Positions 11,421 through 21,440 of a DNA stretch of 64,000 nucleotides are shown one piece after another; within the stretch, counting starts at the first letter, position 1, and the number at the start of each line of letters is the position of its first letter. This DNA comes from Stereocaulon alpinum (lineage: Eukaryota; Ascomycota; Lecanoromycetes; Lecanorales; Stereocaulaceae). A program made the translations under genes and the position numbers. Below the pieces are notes generated by a model. It was given only the letters and a program-made list of their open reading frames with translations. It searched no databases and had not been told where the DNA came from. The stretch spans positions 62,001 to 126,000 of the forward strand of contig JAEUBA010000073.1 in assembly GCA_018257865.1 (NCBI GenBank), written 5' to 3'.

Positions 11421-11817
11421 ATGCAGCATGCCCAAACTGGACTCTTCCGTGCAGTGGGTCCAATAATCCAAGAACAAAAGAAGAATACGACGCCGTTGAT
11501 AGGTAGTCTGTCTCAATATCGGCCTGCGCTCAATCCTTTCTTGCGATGTGCCTCAATGAGAAGCACCAACCCCAATCCTGACTACGCTGCAGGTCTTCTG
11601 ACCTCGGCTTACACCCAAGAGGAAATTGAGAATTATATCCAACCTAGTAAGCCGTTCTGATTTACACTAGAGCTCAGCTGCCCATTCCTAGTCTGTGAGG
11701 GCAAAACAGGCGCAGTCGGATTGAACGAAGCGGACCGGCAAAATTTTCATAGCGCCAGCATAGCAGTGCGAGCCATTTTTGCATCCTATTCCAGTCACTC
11801 AGCTTGTCTTCTGACAT
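11421..11817 (+). pseudogene. Relic of a fungal DUF7924-type (PD-(D/E)XK-like) protein
   Basis: The plus frame reads through NPNPDYAAGLL..AYTQEEIENY, meets TGA at 11658-11660, and continues in the same frame as CPFLVCEGKTGAVGLNEADR and RQNFHSASIAVRAI before a TAA at about 11815. I recall a conserved fungal block of the form PxPDxxxGL..AFTxxEI followed by CPFLTxExKxG..LxxADRQNAHS from DUF7924-type proteins, in which the ExK pair looks nuclease-like; here E-G-K is kept. The gap between the blocks is too short to hide an intron over the stop, and the body of the domain is missing at both ends, so this is a fragment. Confidence 0.5.
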
Positions 11818-11952
11818 AACGAACGTAGTGAACCGTGTGCAAGTAACAATAAGCTACTCTCAAAGTACCGAAAAAGCGATAGCTCAGTAGAATGAACGCG
11901 CATCTCGGTTTCTTCCAGACCACCCTCTTTAGCATCATTCGATGGACTTTTT

Positions 11953-13832
11953 TCACTCTGTAGATACCATATTGCGTAAACTAAGCACGTCCATTGATAG
12001 CTTGGAGTCCCATAACCCGGACCAGGGATTAATCATTGAGGCGCTCACCGAAAATAACAAGGGCTTTCGAGCGTAGGAACCACTAGCCTCGATGCCTTTC
12101 TGCGCCATCTCGATGGACTGCTTAGACGCTCTCTCAATTTGCTGCTGTAAGGCAGGCGGCTTGGTAGGCAGAGTTTGGACATCCTTGGCGGCCGCATCGG
12201 CATTGTCCCTCATCGTGTCGATGGCATTTTGTTGGCGCTGTTATTCACATCCCGTGAGTACATTTTACACATGAAAACGAGCAATCGAGTCGTTATCGAA
12301 AGGTTTGCAGGATTTGGATCAACATCGGACGTGTCACTTATTATTGTGACTTCGTCCTTGATTCTAGGTAGATTATCGTTAGTTACGCATTCACTTGAGC
12401 TTGTTTGGCCTAAGTCGCTTCGCGGCCTCCGGGCCTCTGTCTTGGCTAGATAGCTCGCCCTGAAGCTGGAGTCCGTTCATAAGATATTTCTGATGAATGT
12501 CCACATAAAGCCTCGCGAGGTCCTTGAATAGGGCGAAATAGCATCGAATATTCAACATGGAATTAAACAACAGCTGTAGATGACCGAAATTAGTAACTAA
12601 GATGATGAGTATCAAAGCCGTGCACATACCATTGATGTGAACTTAATCATGGTGTAGCCTCCTAAAGGAAGTGGAGCACTCGTCACTGCGGAGATCTGGT
12701 CAGCGAATGGAGCTACCTGAGTTTCAACAACGATGGTAACAATGGAATCGATCGCATCGAAAAAGGCGACCAGTTTCTAATAGTATATTAGCAAGGTCTC
12801 TTCATCATTGATCATACGAAGTACAGACGTTGATCTGTTTCTAGAGCCGAACTAGCAATTCGATGCACCTAAGCAAAAGAACTCTGATTTCATCCTGCCG
12901 ATAATCAATGATTCGGATGAGAAACCCCATCCACCTTCACGGCGAGTCAGGAAAGGACTCTTTACGAACAAGCAGTCAACTCACTGGGAAATCGATCGGC
13001 AGCTTTCTTGTATCGCTCCTCTGCATGTTGCAGGCTGGCCTTAAAGGTGTCTAGATTTTCCTTGGCTGCGTCAACAGCTTGCTGAACTTGCTGAAACTGG
13101 GCTTGCTCAGCAGCTAGATGTACTTCGTTGGTACGTAGCTTTTCCGCATTGTCTGTAGATGTCTGGCAGCAAGCTGCATGTACTTCGCAAGTAGCTCGAA
13201 GTCGCTCATGATATGCGTCTGCAACTTCCTTGGCTAGCTTAGCAGCAGTCTGGGCTTGCTTTTTTAATGCGTCTACGGTGGGGTTGAGCATCATCTGAGC
13301 AAGTTGAGGATCACCAAGCAATTGGCCAATATCTTTAATCTAAGAGAGGTCGTCAACTTTATTTCTCCAATTCGGGTTGGCCTGGATCTACCTGGCCAAT
13401 TATGACGTCACTGTAGGACGCGATCGCCTGCATGTTTTTGGAAGCAAGCATAGATGCTTGGCTGCCCTTACTTGCAATCTGGACCAATGCATCCTGGAGA
13501 GGCATTTTACCCGATGCGCCGGTAAGCGTGCTGATGTATTTGAAGCCTTCTTTCGGCGGCAGAATCTTGACCGCAAAGGTACCTGAAGCTGTAGATGCGA
13601 CGAAAATTGGTCCCATGACCGCAATTGAGAGCGGAGCGCCGCTGAGCATATCATCCCAACGACAGTCAGGTTGGAATAACAACGAGTTCTGAGCCGTCTG
13701 TAGGAATCTAGTCACGCCTCCCGACCGAACTAAGGCATTGTGCTGATCTTCTTTCTGTTGCAGGGCCTATTGGGCAGTGTCTTTCATCTGCTGAGGGGAC
13801 ACATTCGCAACTGCAGAGGTATCCATAGACAT
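11953..13832 (-). pseudogene. Decayed or disrupted gene for a long helical coiled-coil protein (pore-former-like architecture)
   Basis: ATG at 13832 is followed after 21 codons by TAG (13769-13767); coding character resumes at once in the same frame. A good intron (GTAGAT..CTCTTAG, 52 nt) joins the next exon at about 13337 in phase. That exon encodes roughly 110 residues of heptad-rich coiled coil dominated by Ala, Gln, Lys and Glu. A donor (GTGAGT) follows at about 12988. An exon at about 12785-12646 carries a hydrophobic helix (FFDAIDSIVTIVV) and PLPLGGY, then a 56-nt intron with TTACTAAT branch leads to another helical exon. The last exon (about 12230-12060) is again helical. I could not make the phases close at two junctions. 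Layout (coiled coil, hydrophobic centre, coiled coil) resembles alpha-helical pore-forming toxins; that is inference. The stop could be a CAG-to-TAG change. Confidence 0.5.
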
Positions 13833-14966
13833 TGTGGCAACGCATCGATTTGTCAAAGACTAGACCAACACAATAACTGTAGAAAGCGAGTTTTGGTAAG
13901 GTTGCTGTAGCATCAACTTGTAAAGGTCCGTAGAGCCAGCAATTTCAGTGTTCGAGAATAGAAGAGCAGACGCTTATATTTTGATACGGAGCTATACGCA
14001 TGCCGTGAACAAGAATAAAATAACGATGGCGTTCTTGGCAGATAAAGACAAGTTTTCGACGCGAACGCTTCTACAACGTCACTCGGAATTCACCCAGGCG
14101 AAATGGTCCAGGTTGTCGAGCGCCCTCACTGCATAGTTGCTGTATGGTCAGCGTTCAGCTGGCCGCTAGCAAGCCATTGTTGAAGTGAAGATAGCGCGGG
14201 GCCCTTAGGGTTAGGCTGTACAGAGCTCTTCCTGATAAAGCTAGGAAGCTGCCAGGAACTACTAGCCTCGGACGCGCTGCGTGCACGAAGATGCATAAGT
14301 GACTTGGCCATACAGCCACCAAAAATAGGCCGTGAGTCTAGAAACTTAGGCGAAGTGCGCCAGGTAATCGAGCGCCCTTACTGTATGGTTGCCGTATGTT
14401 TAGCGTTCAGCTGGCCGCTAGCAAGCCACTGTTAAACTGAAGATAGTAGCGTTCTTTTATGGTAAGGCGCCAAGACACCCGCCGCACGCTAAGCCTGACA
14501 CATTATCAAACAACGTTACATTGTCTATGGGACGAGAAGAAAAGATGGGAACAGCCCATGTAGCCACTATAATCAGCCCGTGAGTCTTCAGTATAGCATC
14601 CCAAGCGAGATGTGCACGCGATGCACGGTGTCGGTGTTCAACGCCAATGTGAAATCAGGGGCTGGTGAGCAACTTAGTGTGCCCCGAAGTGCGTGAGCAA
14701 CGAATAGACGTACGTCGTTAGCTCGATTGACAAGCTGTTGCTATCGACGAAGAGTGAACCAGCTCTCCAACTGACCCTCAGGCGAGGAAGCTTCGGTTGA
14801 CAGGAGGATCAATCCTACCGTCCATGCGTGCGAACACTCGGCGAGTGAAACGTTATAGGTGAGCTCATAAGTAGACCTTCCCCAGGTCGCATAGAAGAGC
14901 ATCCTCCGTGTTCATCCTACTGCACATCATATACAAAGAAATACTGGCAGCCGTTCGCATCGAATC
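13833..14966. other. Divergent intergenic region of the coiled-coil pair
   Basis: 1.1 kb separating the starts of two divergently transcribed coiled-coil genes. It holds the 99-bp direct repeat listed separately and presumably both promoters. No other gene is supported. Confidence 0.4.
14096..14446. repeat. Pair of 99-bp direct repeats (14096-14194 and 14348-14446)
   Basis: The two copies start 252 bp apart and share an identical core AGCGTTCAGCTGGCCGCTAG. Most differences are transitions (C/T or G/A). Read on the minus strand, both encode WLASGQLNA followed by HTAT, so the unit may be a duplicated coding scrap. Confidence 0.75.
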
Positions 14967-16505
14967 TTGTCTGCCTTAGTACCTTTTCTGTCTCTCCTAT
15001 CTCCATCGACAAGTACGGGTAATTCAGACTCTGCGAATTACTTGGCTCGGTTCTTAGAAAGTGCGGACGGACTATGTGAAGTATTGGCTGGACGCTTTAG
15101 AGTTGTCCCTAACCCCGATCAAACGGCTTTGTCTCCGTCAGAGTATAAGAAACTAGTCGATACCGTATTAGCAGATGCTACTGCAGAGTTTCAGACCCTC
15201 GCTAATCGCCTCGGGGTCAAAAATACCCCTTCCTGGGCCTGTCCGCCCTTCATCAATTTTGTGAATGGTGATGCCAGCCATGGATTTGATGGGAAACTGG
15301 CAGCGCTCAGAACAAGACTTGCAGGTATAAACACTCATCTGGCCCAAGTTGCCAAGGACACAACAGGAGATTCCGAAGCACTAAGCACAAAAGCTTCTTC
15401 GGACTTCAAAGCTGCAATCGAAAAATCTAAACCTTTGGCATTCTTCATTCAGGGTGACCTGAAATACTCCGCGGGCGATGCGGGCAAAGCAGAAGCTCTT
15501 GTTACAGACCTTAGCAAAGCACGTGAGACAGCAAGTACATCTGCGAATGCCACCTTGGACAAGATGCGCTGCCATGAGTCAGCTGTGAGTCTAGTAAATC
15601 CCATTCTGGGTCGTCATTTGATGAAATTTGCAGTTCGCACGAATCCGGGACGCCGACTTCTTGGTGTGGAACATGGCCTGGAAGCTGGACTTTGATAGAT
15701 TCAAAACAGAAGTTGATTCCCAGATCACGCAGACGAACCAGCAGCTCGCCACCTTGAACCAGACGTTGGCGACTAACCGCGAGACCTTGAAGAACCGCCA
15801 GCAAGATCGTGATGGCGCGACGGCGCGGTATAACAAGGCAGTATCTGATGCCAAAATTGCCAAAGCCGGGGTAGGCGAACTTTCTGTAAATGAGGTCGTC
15901 GATTGTGCATCACTGACTGCTTGCTGTAGGAAATTGTCGCCTGGATCATTGCCTGGCCTGTTGGACTTGCTCTACATTTCATAGTAAGCCAAAACTTCAT
16001 TGACGGAGTCTCGAATGCCCAGAAAATGGTCGATCAGGAAAACACCCAGCAAACACAGGTCCAAACGGATATCGCTAGCAACGAGGCTCAGTTGCAAGGG
16101 CTCCAAGATGTTTAGGTCGCTTTCAGCAATCTCGAAGTTGATAATGCAGCTCTCGAAACAAGCGTGAGCCAAGCTGTCGATGCCGCCAAGGATCACAAAC
16201 GAGCGAGCTTGGCCGTTGGGAACCGAACGATCAGTACGTGGGGAAGCGTCAAAGCAACAGCAAAGTCGGCGGTAGCGGCCGGTTGGGCATTGAACAAGGT
16301 CCAATACGCGAATGCCATTCTCGAGACGCTGGACAATGCACGCTTCGAGAAAAGTATAAAAGCTGATGCGATCAATATGCTTAACGCCCTGGAAAGTCAG
16401 GTAGACCCACACCAGAGAGTTGCTAACACCAGAATAGCTTTATTTGGAGACATCACTGAATTTCAAAAAGAAGTTGCGATTTTTCTGGGCGTGCAAGGGT
16501 TGTGA
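14967..16505 (+). pseudogene. Disrupted gene for a coiled-coil / hydrophobic / coiled-coil protein (pore-former-like architecture)
   Basis: Three exons fit in phase: up to 15584, 15634-15870 and 15930-16505, with introns of 49 nt (GTGAGT..TTTGCAG) and 59 nt (GTAGGC..CTGTAG). No in-frame ATG precedes the first exon, so its start is lost or lies in an unseen exon. About 200 residues of mixed helical domain (LARFLESADGLCEV, KPLAFFIQGDLKYS) are followed by an 80-residue Gln/Asn/Thr-rich coiled coil, a hydrophobic helix (VAWIIAWPVGLALHFIV), a second coiled coil, and a C-terminal helical part. A TAG at 16113-16115 interrupts the second coiled coil; coding character on both sides is the same. Outline matches alpha-helical pore-forming proteins such as the ClyA/HBL group in shape only; I see no sequence match. 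The neighbour is divergent and of similar design. Confidence 0.55.
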
Positions 16506-16684
16506 CTCGCCCTCCGATACTTTGAGGCACATATCAAGAATGAAAATATGTTCAGTATCGTATTCGCAAATGCTAATGCCATGCCATGTGGGAGTCGCTC
16601 CTTCTCTCATCCTTAAATATATAGTATGCAGGCTGCTGACGGATCACACGGAAGCCCAACTCGTATATACCGTTGAACATTGGC

Positions 16685-17411
16685 TTATTCCAGACTCCAG
16701 CCAGAGTTGCTGAAGAAGTCCATTCCTGCCGTAGGTGCCCACATGCCTTGATATCTTAGAATAAGATTTCCTCTGTATATATCTATCTCTGCGTCGGAAT
16801 GATAGTATTGTGAGAAGATGCGCTGCATTTCGCTAACATCATCTACGAAGCTCGAATTAAGTAAGCTGTCATACAGCGCCGCATTCAAGACTGTAATTCC
16901 CAAATTTCAGCCCAGTCCTCACAGGATCTATCCAGCCTTTGAAGACCGCTTCTGAACTTTTTATCGTTCACCACGATTTACCCCGCCAATAGTGGTGCCC
17001 AAGATTATAACCACCACAACCGTTGCACCAGACCCGATACTCGTACGACGCCGGAGTCCAGTCATCCAAGCAATCTGTCACGAGATCCTGTAGTCTCCAC
17101 AGGAACTCGCCAACGAAAGTGAAGAGCCCCCGAGCGCTATTGTAGGGAAAGCCTGGTGGAAGGTCTTCTTCTTCTGCGATGTACTTGTTGGACGGCAGAG
17201 TTGCGGTTGCTTGGGGGAGGCGGCTGGTACCTTGCTCGGCGCTGGTCTCCTTTGCAGTGGTGGTGCCAGTAGCTTTTGTGGGTTCCTTTGGTGGCGTCGT
17301 TGATGGCGAAGAATCTGTGGACGTGGGGCCCGTAGAGCCTTGGTCTTGGTCTTCTGGATCGTTTTTCGTGTTCGTAAAGGACGAATCGTAATGGGTGTTT
17401 GAGCTTATAGG
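16685..17411 (-). CDS. Unrecognised protein, 3' exons only resolved
   Basis: Two exons fit: 17411-16982 and 16890-16685, joined by a 91-nt intron (GTAAAT..TTACAG) in phase 1. The upstream acceptor (CTGCAG at 17412) implies at least one more exon, perhaps in the open frame 17698-17510 (includes FSVPAYVLFMPSYM), but I could not find a donor in phase. The visible part starts with a long Ser/Thr/Pro-rich linker (TPPKEPTKATGTTTA), then DLPPGFPYNSARGLFTFV, a Cys/Trp patch (VWCNGCGGYNLGHHYW) and a tail with LNAALYDSLL and MQRIFSQYYHSDAEID. Composition suits a secreted or surface fungal protein, but no signal peptide is seen because the N-terminus is unresolved. Confidence 0.45.
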
Positions 17412-18016
17412 CTGCAGGAACTATTAGTGGTGTATGTGGTGCTGGGAGGTCGGTGGCAGACGCGGATTATCACAGTAGAAATGGCCATGTTTAGCACGGC
17501 CTTAACCCACTATGACAGGCGATCGGTATAGTCACTAAACAGGCCACATGAGGAAGCAAGCTTTGTGGTTGAATTTGGAAACGGCGATAGAGCTTTTGGA
17601 GTGTGTTTCATGTAAGAAGGCATGAAGAGGACGTACGCGGGAACGCTGAAGTAGACTTGGGCAAGGAATACACCGCTGTACGACGAATCATTACACAAGC
17701 CGATGCGGCAAACATAAAGAAGTCATACGATCACCTGCTCTAACGTGCTTCATCGTTAACCTATAAAAGCCTTTCGGACACATGAAGCAAACCTGAAGAC
17801 TATAACCTGACTGCTGGGGACTCGCTTCAGAGGCTGACTAGCGACAGGGCTGAGGAGATGTTGATCACAAGACTTGCCTGTGCGCTTTTGCTGAAGTCGG
17901 CTTTGATGAAGGTATGTCGTACAGCCGGATATCGCCACTGTTCCAATTTGCCCCACCTCTCGGCAGCTGAGATCCATTCGGTAGTATTAAGCAAACTTGC
18001 AGTATTTCAAAGCTCT
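17412..18016. other. Unresolved 5' region of the preceding gene and downstream flank of TSR1
   Basis: Contains a minus-strand open frame at 17698-17510 that may be an exon of the gene ending at 16685. Otherwise nothing supported. Confidence 0.3.
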
Positions 18017-20443
18017 CTATTCATGCGACTTCATCAGGACATCTGGCTCCCTCCACGCTCTCGCCACCCTCGGCCATACCCTCTTATAAAGACTCACCCC
18101 AATAGCATCCTGCGGGTTGATCTTTGCGTCAAAGGTAGCCTTAAAATAACCATGCGTCCCTAGACTCTCCTTGATGAACCCACTCCGGCCTCTCTTCGTC
18201 CACAGTTGTAGCGCTTTGAACCATAAGACGTCGTCCTTGTTAAAGAACATATACCGCACAGTGACAAGCTTCTTGTGGATCTTGTAAGGATGGCCAGTCA
18301 GTATTATACGCTTGGCTATAACACGAGACGTGGAAGGCGGTAGAGAGGTCCCTGTTGCGATGAGATTTAGTGGTGTGCTGGCTGTGTTCGGCGAGGCTTC
18401 AAAGAAAAGAGCAGGGACGGAGCCCCAGGTTAGTGGGGCGATGAAGGATGCCACAGCTGTTTGGCCTGGGTGAAGGTACCGCTGGAATTTATGGACGTCG
18501 TTGGGTGTCGTGCTTAGTTGAGAGAATAGAGGGTTGATGATAAAGCGGCGGGCTCCACAATGTAGGACAAGCTCGTCTTTAGATCTAAGAGGGCTGGGAT
18601 AGTCAGCGCTTAATGTTATGCTGAAGTTGACGACTGTTCGCTTTTGCTCATGACGAAGAAGCGAGTAGAGAGCCAAAGGTTTCCTGGGGTTGTAGCTTTG
18701 CTGGAGTGAAAGCGGTACATTGCGCAGGTGCACATTAACACGTTGGCCCGGTTGAACTCCGCCAACTAAAGCATCATTGTCTACGTGCTTCTTCGCCATC
18801 TTGTAATTTGGTACCTGTAATAGTCTGCTCCAGTCCTCCGGTTCGTGTGCTTTGTCCTCGCTAGTCTCCCAGTGGCTGGTCTTGAGGCTTTTCAACCCTC
18901 TATACCTCGCTAGCCGTTCTCTAGCAAGAACGTTGGGGTGAAGCTCGATCTCGTCAGGGAATTCGAGATCCTCTTTAGCTTCGATCTTTCGCGAAGCTCT
19001 GTACTCCGCTAGCTGAGTTGCTTCCTCGTCGGGTGTTGGATCTAGAAACATTTCTGATTGCGGATACTCTGATGGCGCAGCTTCGGTAGGCTCTCGCTGC
19101 GTAGCTTTGTCAAGTCCTTCAACACCATCCTGGGGCAGTGCAGGCGAATCCATGTTGAGATCCCCTTCATTGTCCGCCTCATCTTCGAAGTCTGAGCCTG
19201 AGTCCGACATGTCGCCAAGGAACCATGCAGCCTGGTATGATGAAGTGCCTCTCGGCAACCGCTTAGGTGCTTGAGGTAGATGGGTCTCGTCGTCGGAGAA
19301 GTAGTGGTGGTCATCAAGAAGAACACCCCGTCTCTCAGTAGGTGCTTCCGATACAGACATAGTGTCAGCATCCTCCATCGTCGCCTCATAAGGAGCAAGC
19401 TCTGCAATGTCCTCTTGCTCTGCATCCGGCGCTTCAAGCACTCGTTCTTCTTTAGCTTCATCGACAGCTATCTCATCAGCTTTGCGCTTCTTTGACACGG
19501 GTAGTGTTGCATCGGTGATCTTCTCGATCTGGAAATGGCCCCAATCTCCCACTTGCACGAGTCTATTGGCGTTCAAGCCTCGTCCGCGCACTACACCCGT
19601 GACAATTACTTCACCTTGAGTAGCAGCTGAGTCAGGGCTACTCGGCCATTGCATACTCTCTGCCAGCATCCAGCTCCGATCTTCTCGCCATTTGATACCT
19701 TTTGGGGTAGTTGTGCATAATGAACGGATAGCGTTGGCACACTCGCTTTCAGAATCAAGAGAAAAAACCTTCTCTTGTGTAGGAAAGTAATGCGTGATAT
19801 AAGACTTTAGTGATGCAGTGATCTGTGATCTAGTCTTTGGCGAGTCAACACCGTTGAGATCTTGTACCATGGTGAGCACATTCGACACGCCTTGGCTTTC
19901 AATTGTTTTTAACATCTGCTCTCCTTCCATTCCTGGCTCGTCCGTGGGTGATAACAGGAGAATGACAAAGTCTGCACACCGGCATGCATCAAGAGCCGCA
20001 GGTAGACTTCGCTCAACAGGGACGTAGACTAGGTTCTGCTTGAATCGATCTACTCTGACTTTCATGTATCCTTCCAACGGCCACATAGACTCCGCGTCCA
20101 CAGCCTGATTCAATTTCTGTACAGCAGCCACGGCATCCATATCCTCACACAATGGGACCACAGCGATGACTCTGGAAGCTCCATTGTGACCCGCGAAAAC
20201 CCTCGCACTCTTTTGGTTTTGCTGGTGTTTGATCAGCCGAATCTGCTTGGCTTGATTCTTTCTGTCGAATTTAGACATGACTTGTTGATGTGGTGTCTTC
20301 CTACTACCCTTCTTCTCTGTGCCCTCAATCTTCCCCTTCGCTAACTCCTTGACCAAACTCTTGGTTGCATGTCGAGACTTGAACTGCTTATGGGAGACTT
20401 TCGTAGTGTTCCTGTGATGGTGGGTTTCTAGTAGAGGAGCCAT
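18017..20443 (-). CDS. TSR1: Ribosome biogenesis protein TSR1
   Basis: Single-exon 808-residue protein of the BMS1/TSR1 family, a GTPase-like factor (without GTPase activity) bound to late pre-40S particles, needed for cytoplasmic 20S rRNA processing. The N-terminus has the basic family start (HHHRNTTKVSHKQFKSRHAT, then GKIEG), followed by the degenerate G domain (SRVIAVVPLCED, ADFVILLLSP) and the AARP2CN segment (VTGVVRGRGLNANRLVQVGD). The middle is acidic (EDEADNEGDLN). The C-terminal RIBIOP_C/DUF663 part shows SLKTSHWETSEDKAHEPEDW, FMFFNKDDVLWFKPL-like RYMFFNKDDVLWFKALQLW and TFDAKINPQDAIGVSLYKRV. Length agrees with the family. It is divergent from DPH3 with 260 bp between start codons. 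Confidence 0.97.
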   Translation of the reverse strand: MAPLLETHHHRNTTKVSHKQFKSRHATKSLVKELAKGKIEGTEKKGSRKTPHQQVMSKFDRKNQAKQIRLIKHQQNQKSARVFAGHNGASRVIAVVPLCEDMDAVAAVQKLNQAVDAESMWPLEGYMKVRVDRFKQNLVYVPVERSLPAALDACRCADFVILLLSPTDEPGMEGEQMLKTIESQGVSNVLTMVQDLNGVDSPKTRSQITASLKSYITHYFPTQEKVFSLDSESECANAIRSLCTTTPKGIKWREDRSWMLAESMQWPSSPDSAATQGEVIVTGVVRGRGLNANRLVQVGDWGHFQIEKITDATLPVSKKRKADEIAVDEAKEERVLEAPDAEQEDIAELAPYEATMEDADTMSVSEAPTERRGVLLDDHHYFSDDETHLPQAPKRLPRGTSSYQAAWFLGDMSDSGSDFEDEADNEGDLNMDSPALPQDGVEGLDKATQREPTEAAPSEYPQSEMFLDPTPDEEATQLAEYRASRKIEAKEDLEFPDEIELHPNVLARERLARYRGLKSLKTSHWETSEDKAHEPEDWSRLLQVPNYKMAKKHVDNDALVGGVQPGQRVNVHLRNVPLSLQQSYNPRKPLALYSLLRHEQKRTVVNFSITLSADYPSPLRSKDELVLHCGARRFIINPLFSQLSTTPNDVHKFQRYLHPGQTAVASFIAPLTWGSVPALFFEASPNTASTPLNLIATGTSLPPSTSRVIAKRIILTGHPYKIHKKLVTVRYMFFNKDDVLWFKALQLWTKRGRSGFIKESLGTHGYFKATFDAKINPQDAIGVSLYKRVWPRVARAWREPDVLMKSHE

Positions 20444-20703
20444 GCTACCACCAGCCTTGAATCTGAAGGGCAGGGAAGCCAGCTTGTCACCCTTTAAGGT
20501 CTAACTTCTGTCACTCGTATGCGGTGTGCTTCAGGAATCGAGTTGCGACAAGCAAGCATCAAGTGGAAGTTCGAAATTCTGTTAGCGAAATGCGGAACAA
20601 TTCCGGCTCCGCAATTCTTACTTTGCGGAGTTTTGATCGCCTCCATCACTGCGACTCATACTCCAACAAGCATCAACAAGTCCTGCCGTCGCATACCGCC
20701 ACC
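20444..20703. promoter_or_regulatory. Bidirectional promoter region TSR1 / DPH3
   Basis: 260 bp between the two ATG codons; both genes serve ribosome/translation functions, so shared control is plausible but not shown by any motif I can name. Confidence 0.5.
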
Positions 20704-21003
20704 ATGTCCTTCTATGATGAAATTGAGATTGAGGATATGACCTATCACGAAGCCACAAGCCTCTACACCTACCCATGTCCGTGCGGAGACCAATTTGAGA
20801 TCTCTCTATATGACCTCCGGGACGGCGAAGAGGTTGCCGTTTGCCCAAGCTGCAGCTTACAAATTAGAGTGATCTTCGACGCAGTAAGGCTATGACATTG
20901 AAATCCATGTAGGGGAAAGGTTGCTGATTCTGGGGTGCAGGAGAATCTTCCCAAAGATGAAGATGGAGCCGCGCCTGCAGCGCCGGTTGCAGTCGCTGCT
21001 TGA
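20704..21003 (+). CDS. DPH3: Diphthamide biosynthesis protein 3 (CSL zinc finger)
   Basis: Two exons, 20704-20883 and 20941-21003, with a 57-nt intron (GTAAGG..GTGCAG) in phase 0, give 80 residues. Dph3/Kti11 is a small electron carrier that feeds the Dph1-Dph2 radical-SAM step of diphthamide synthesis on eEF2 and also serves Elongator-dependent tRNA modification. The start MSFYDEIEIEDM is preceded by GCCACC, a good Kozak context. The CSL zinc knuckle is complete: C25 and C27 in YPCPCGD, C47 and C50 in CPSC, followed by LQIRVIFD. Exon 2 adds the usual ENLPKDE and an Ala/Pro tail. The unspliced frame would end as DAVRL, so the intron call restores the family C-terminus. Confidence 0.96.
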
Positions 21004-21440
21004 TGGAAAAAGATTCACGTTGGCCTCGGCCACGAAACGCACCAGAGGAGCAGTCTATACAGCTCAGTACGAAGAGGGGAAGGCCGACGTGGCAGATATG
21101 GAACCATGAGATGTCCGACGTGGTCTCGCTCGGCGCCACGCTCCCCTCCAGATGAAAAGAACGCGCAACACCAGGACTTTAGATCGATGCAGATACTGTA
21201 GGCCAGCAACACCGGGAAACGGCGAGAGAGCTCGAGGACGGGCACGGAAGGCGTAGGGCCGTATCACGATTGCGATATAAGGGAAGAGGAGCTTCAAAGC
21301 ATAGTTGAGGTGGGGCATGCTCGATTTTTGGTATATCCGATACGAAAGCTTACTCATACATTGACGAGAATCTTGTCTGTCATCTCATCCATGAATAATA
21401 TTAGAATTCCAAGGCTTGCTTGCATCATACTATTATCTTT
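21004..21440. other. Convergent spacer between DPH3 and APS3
   Basis: About 440 bp at the shared 3' ends; holds presumably both terminators. No gene supported. Confidence 0.4.

Noticed and set aside
16444..16713. 89-codon plus frame overlapping the end of the coiled-coil gene
   Set aside because: Different frame from the coiled-coil exon, no ATG context, ends in AT-rich flank.
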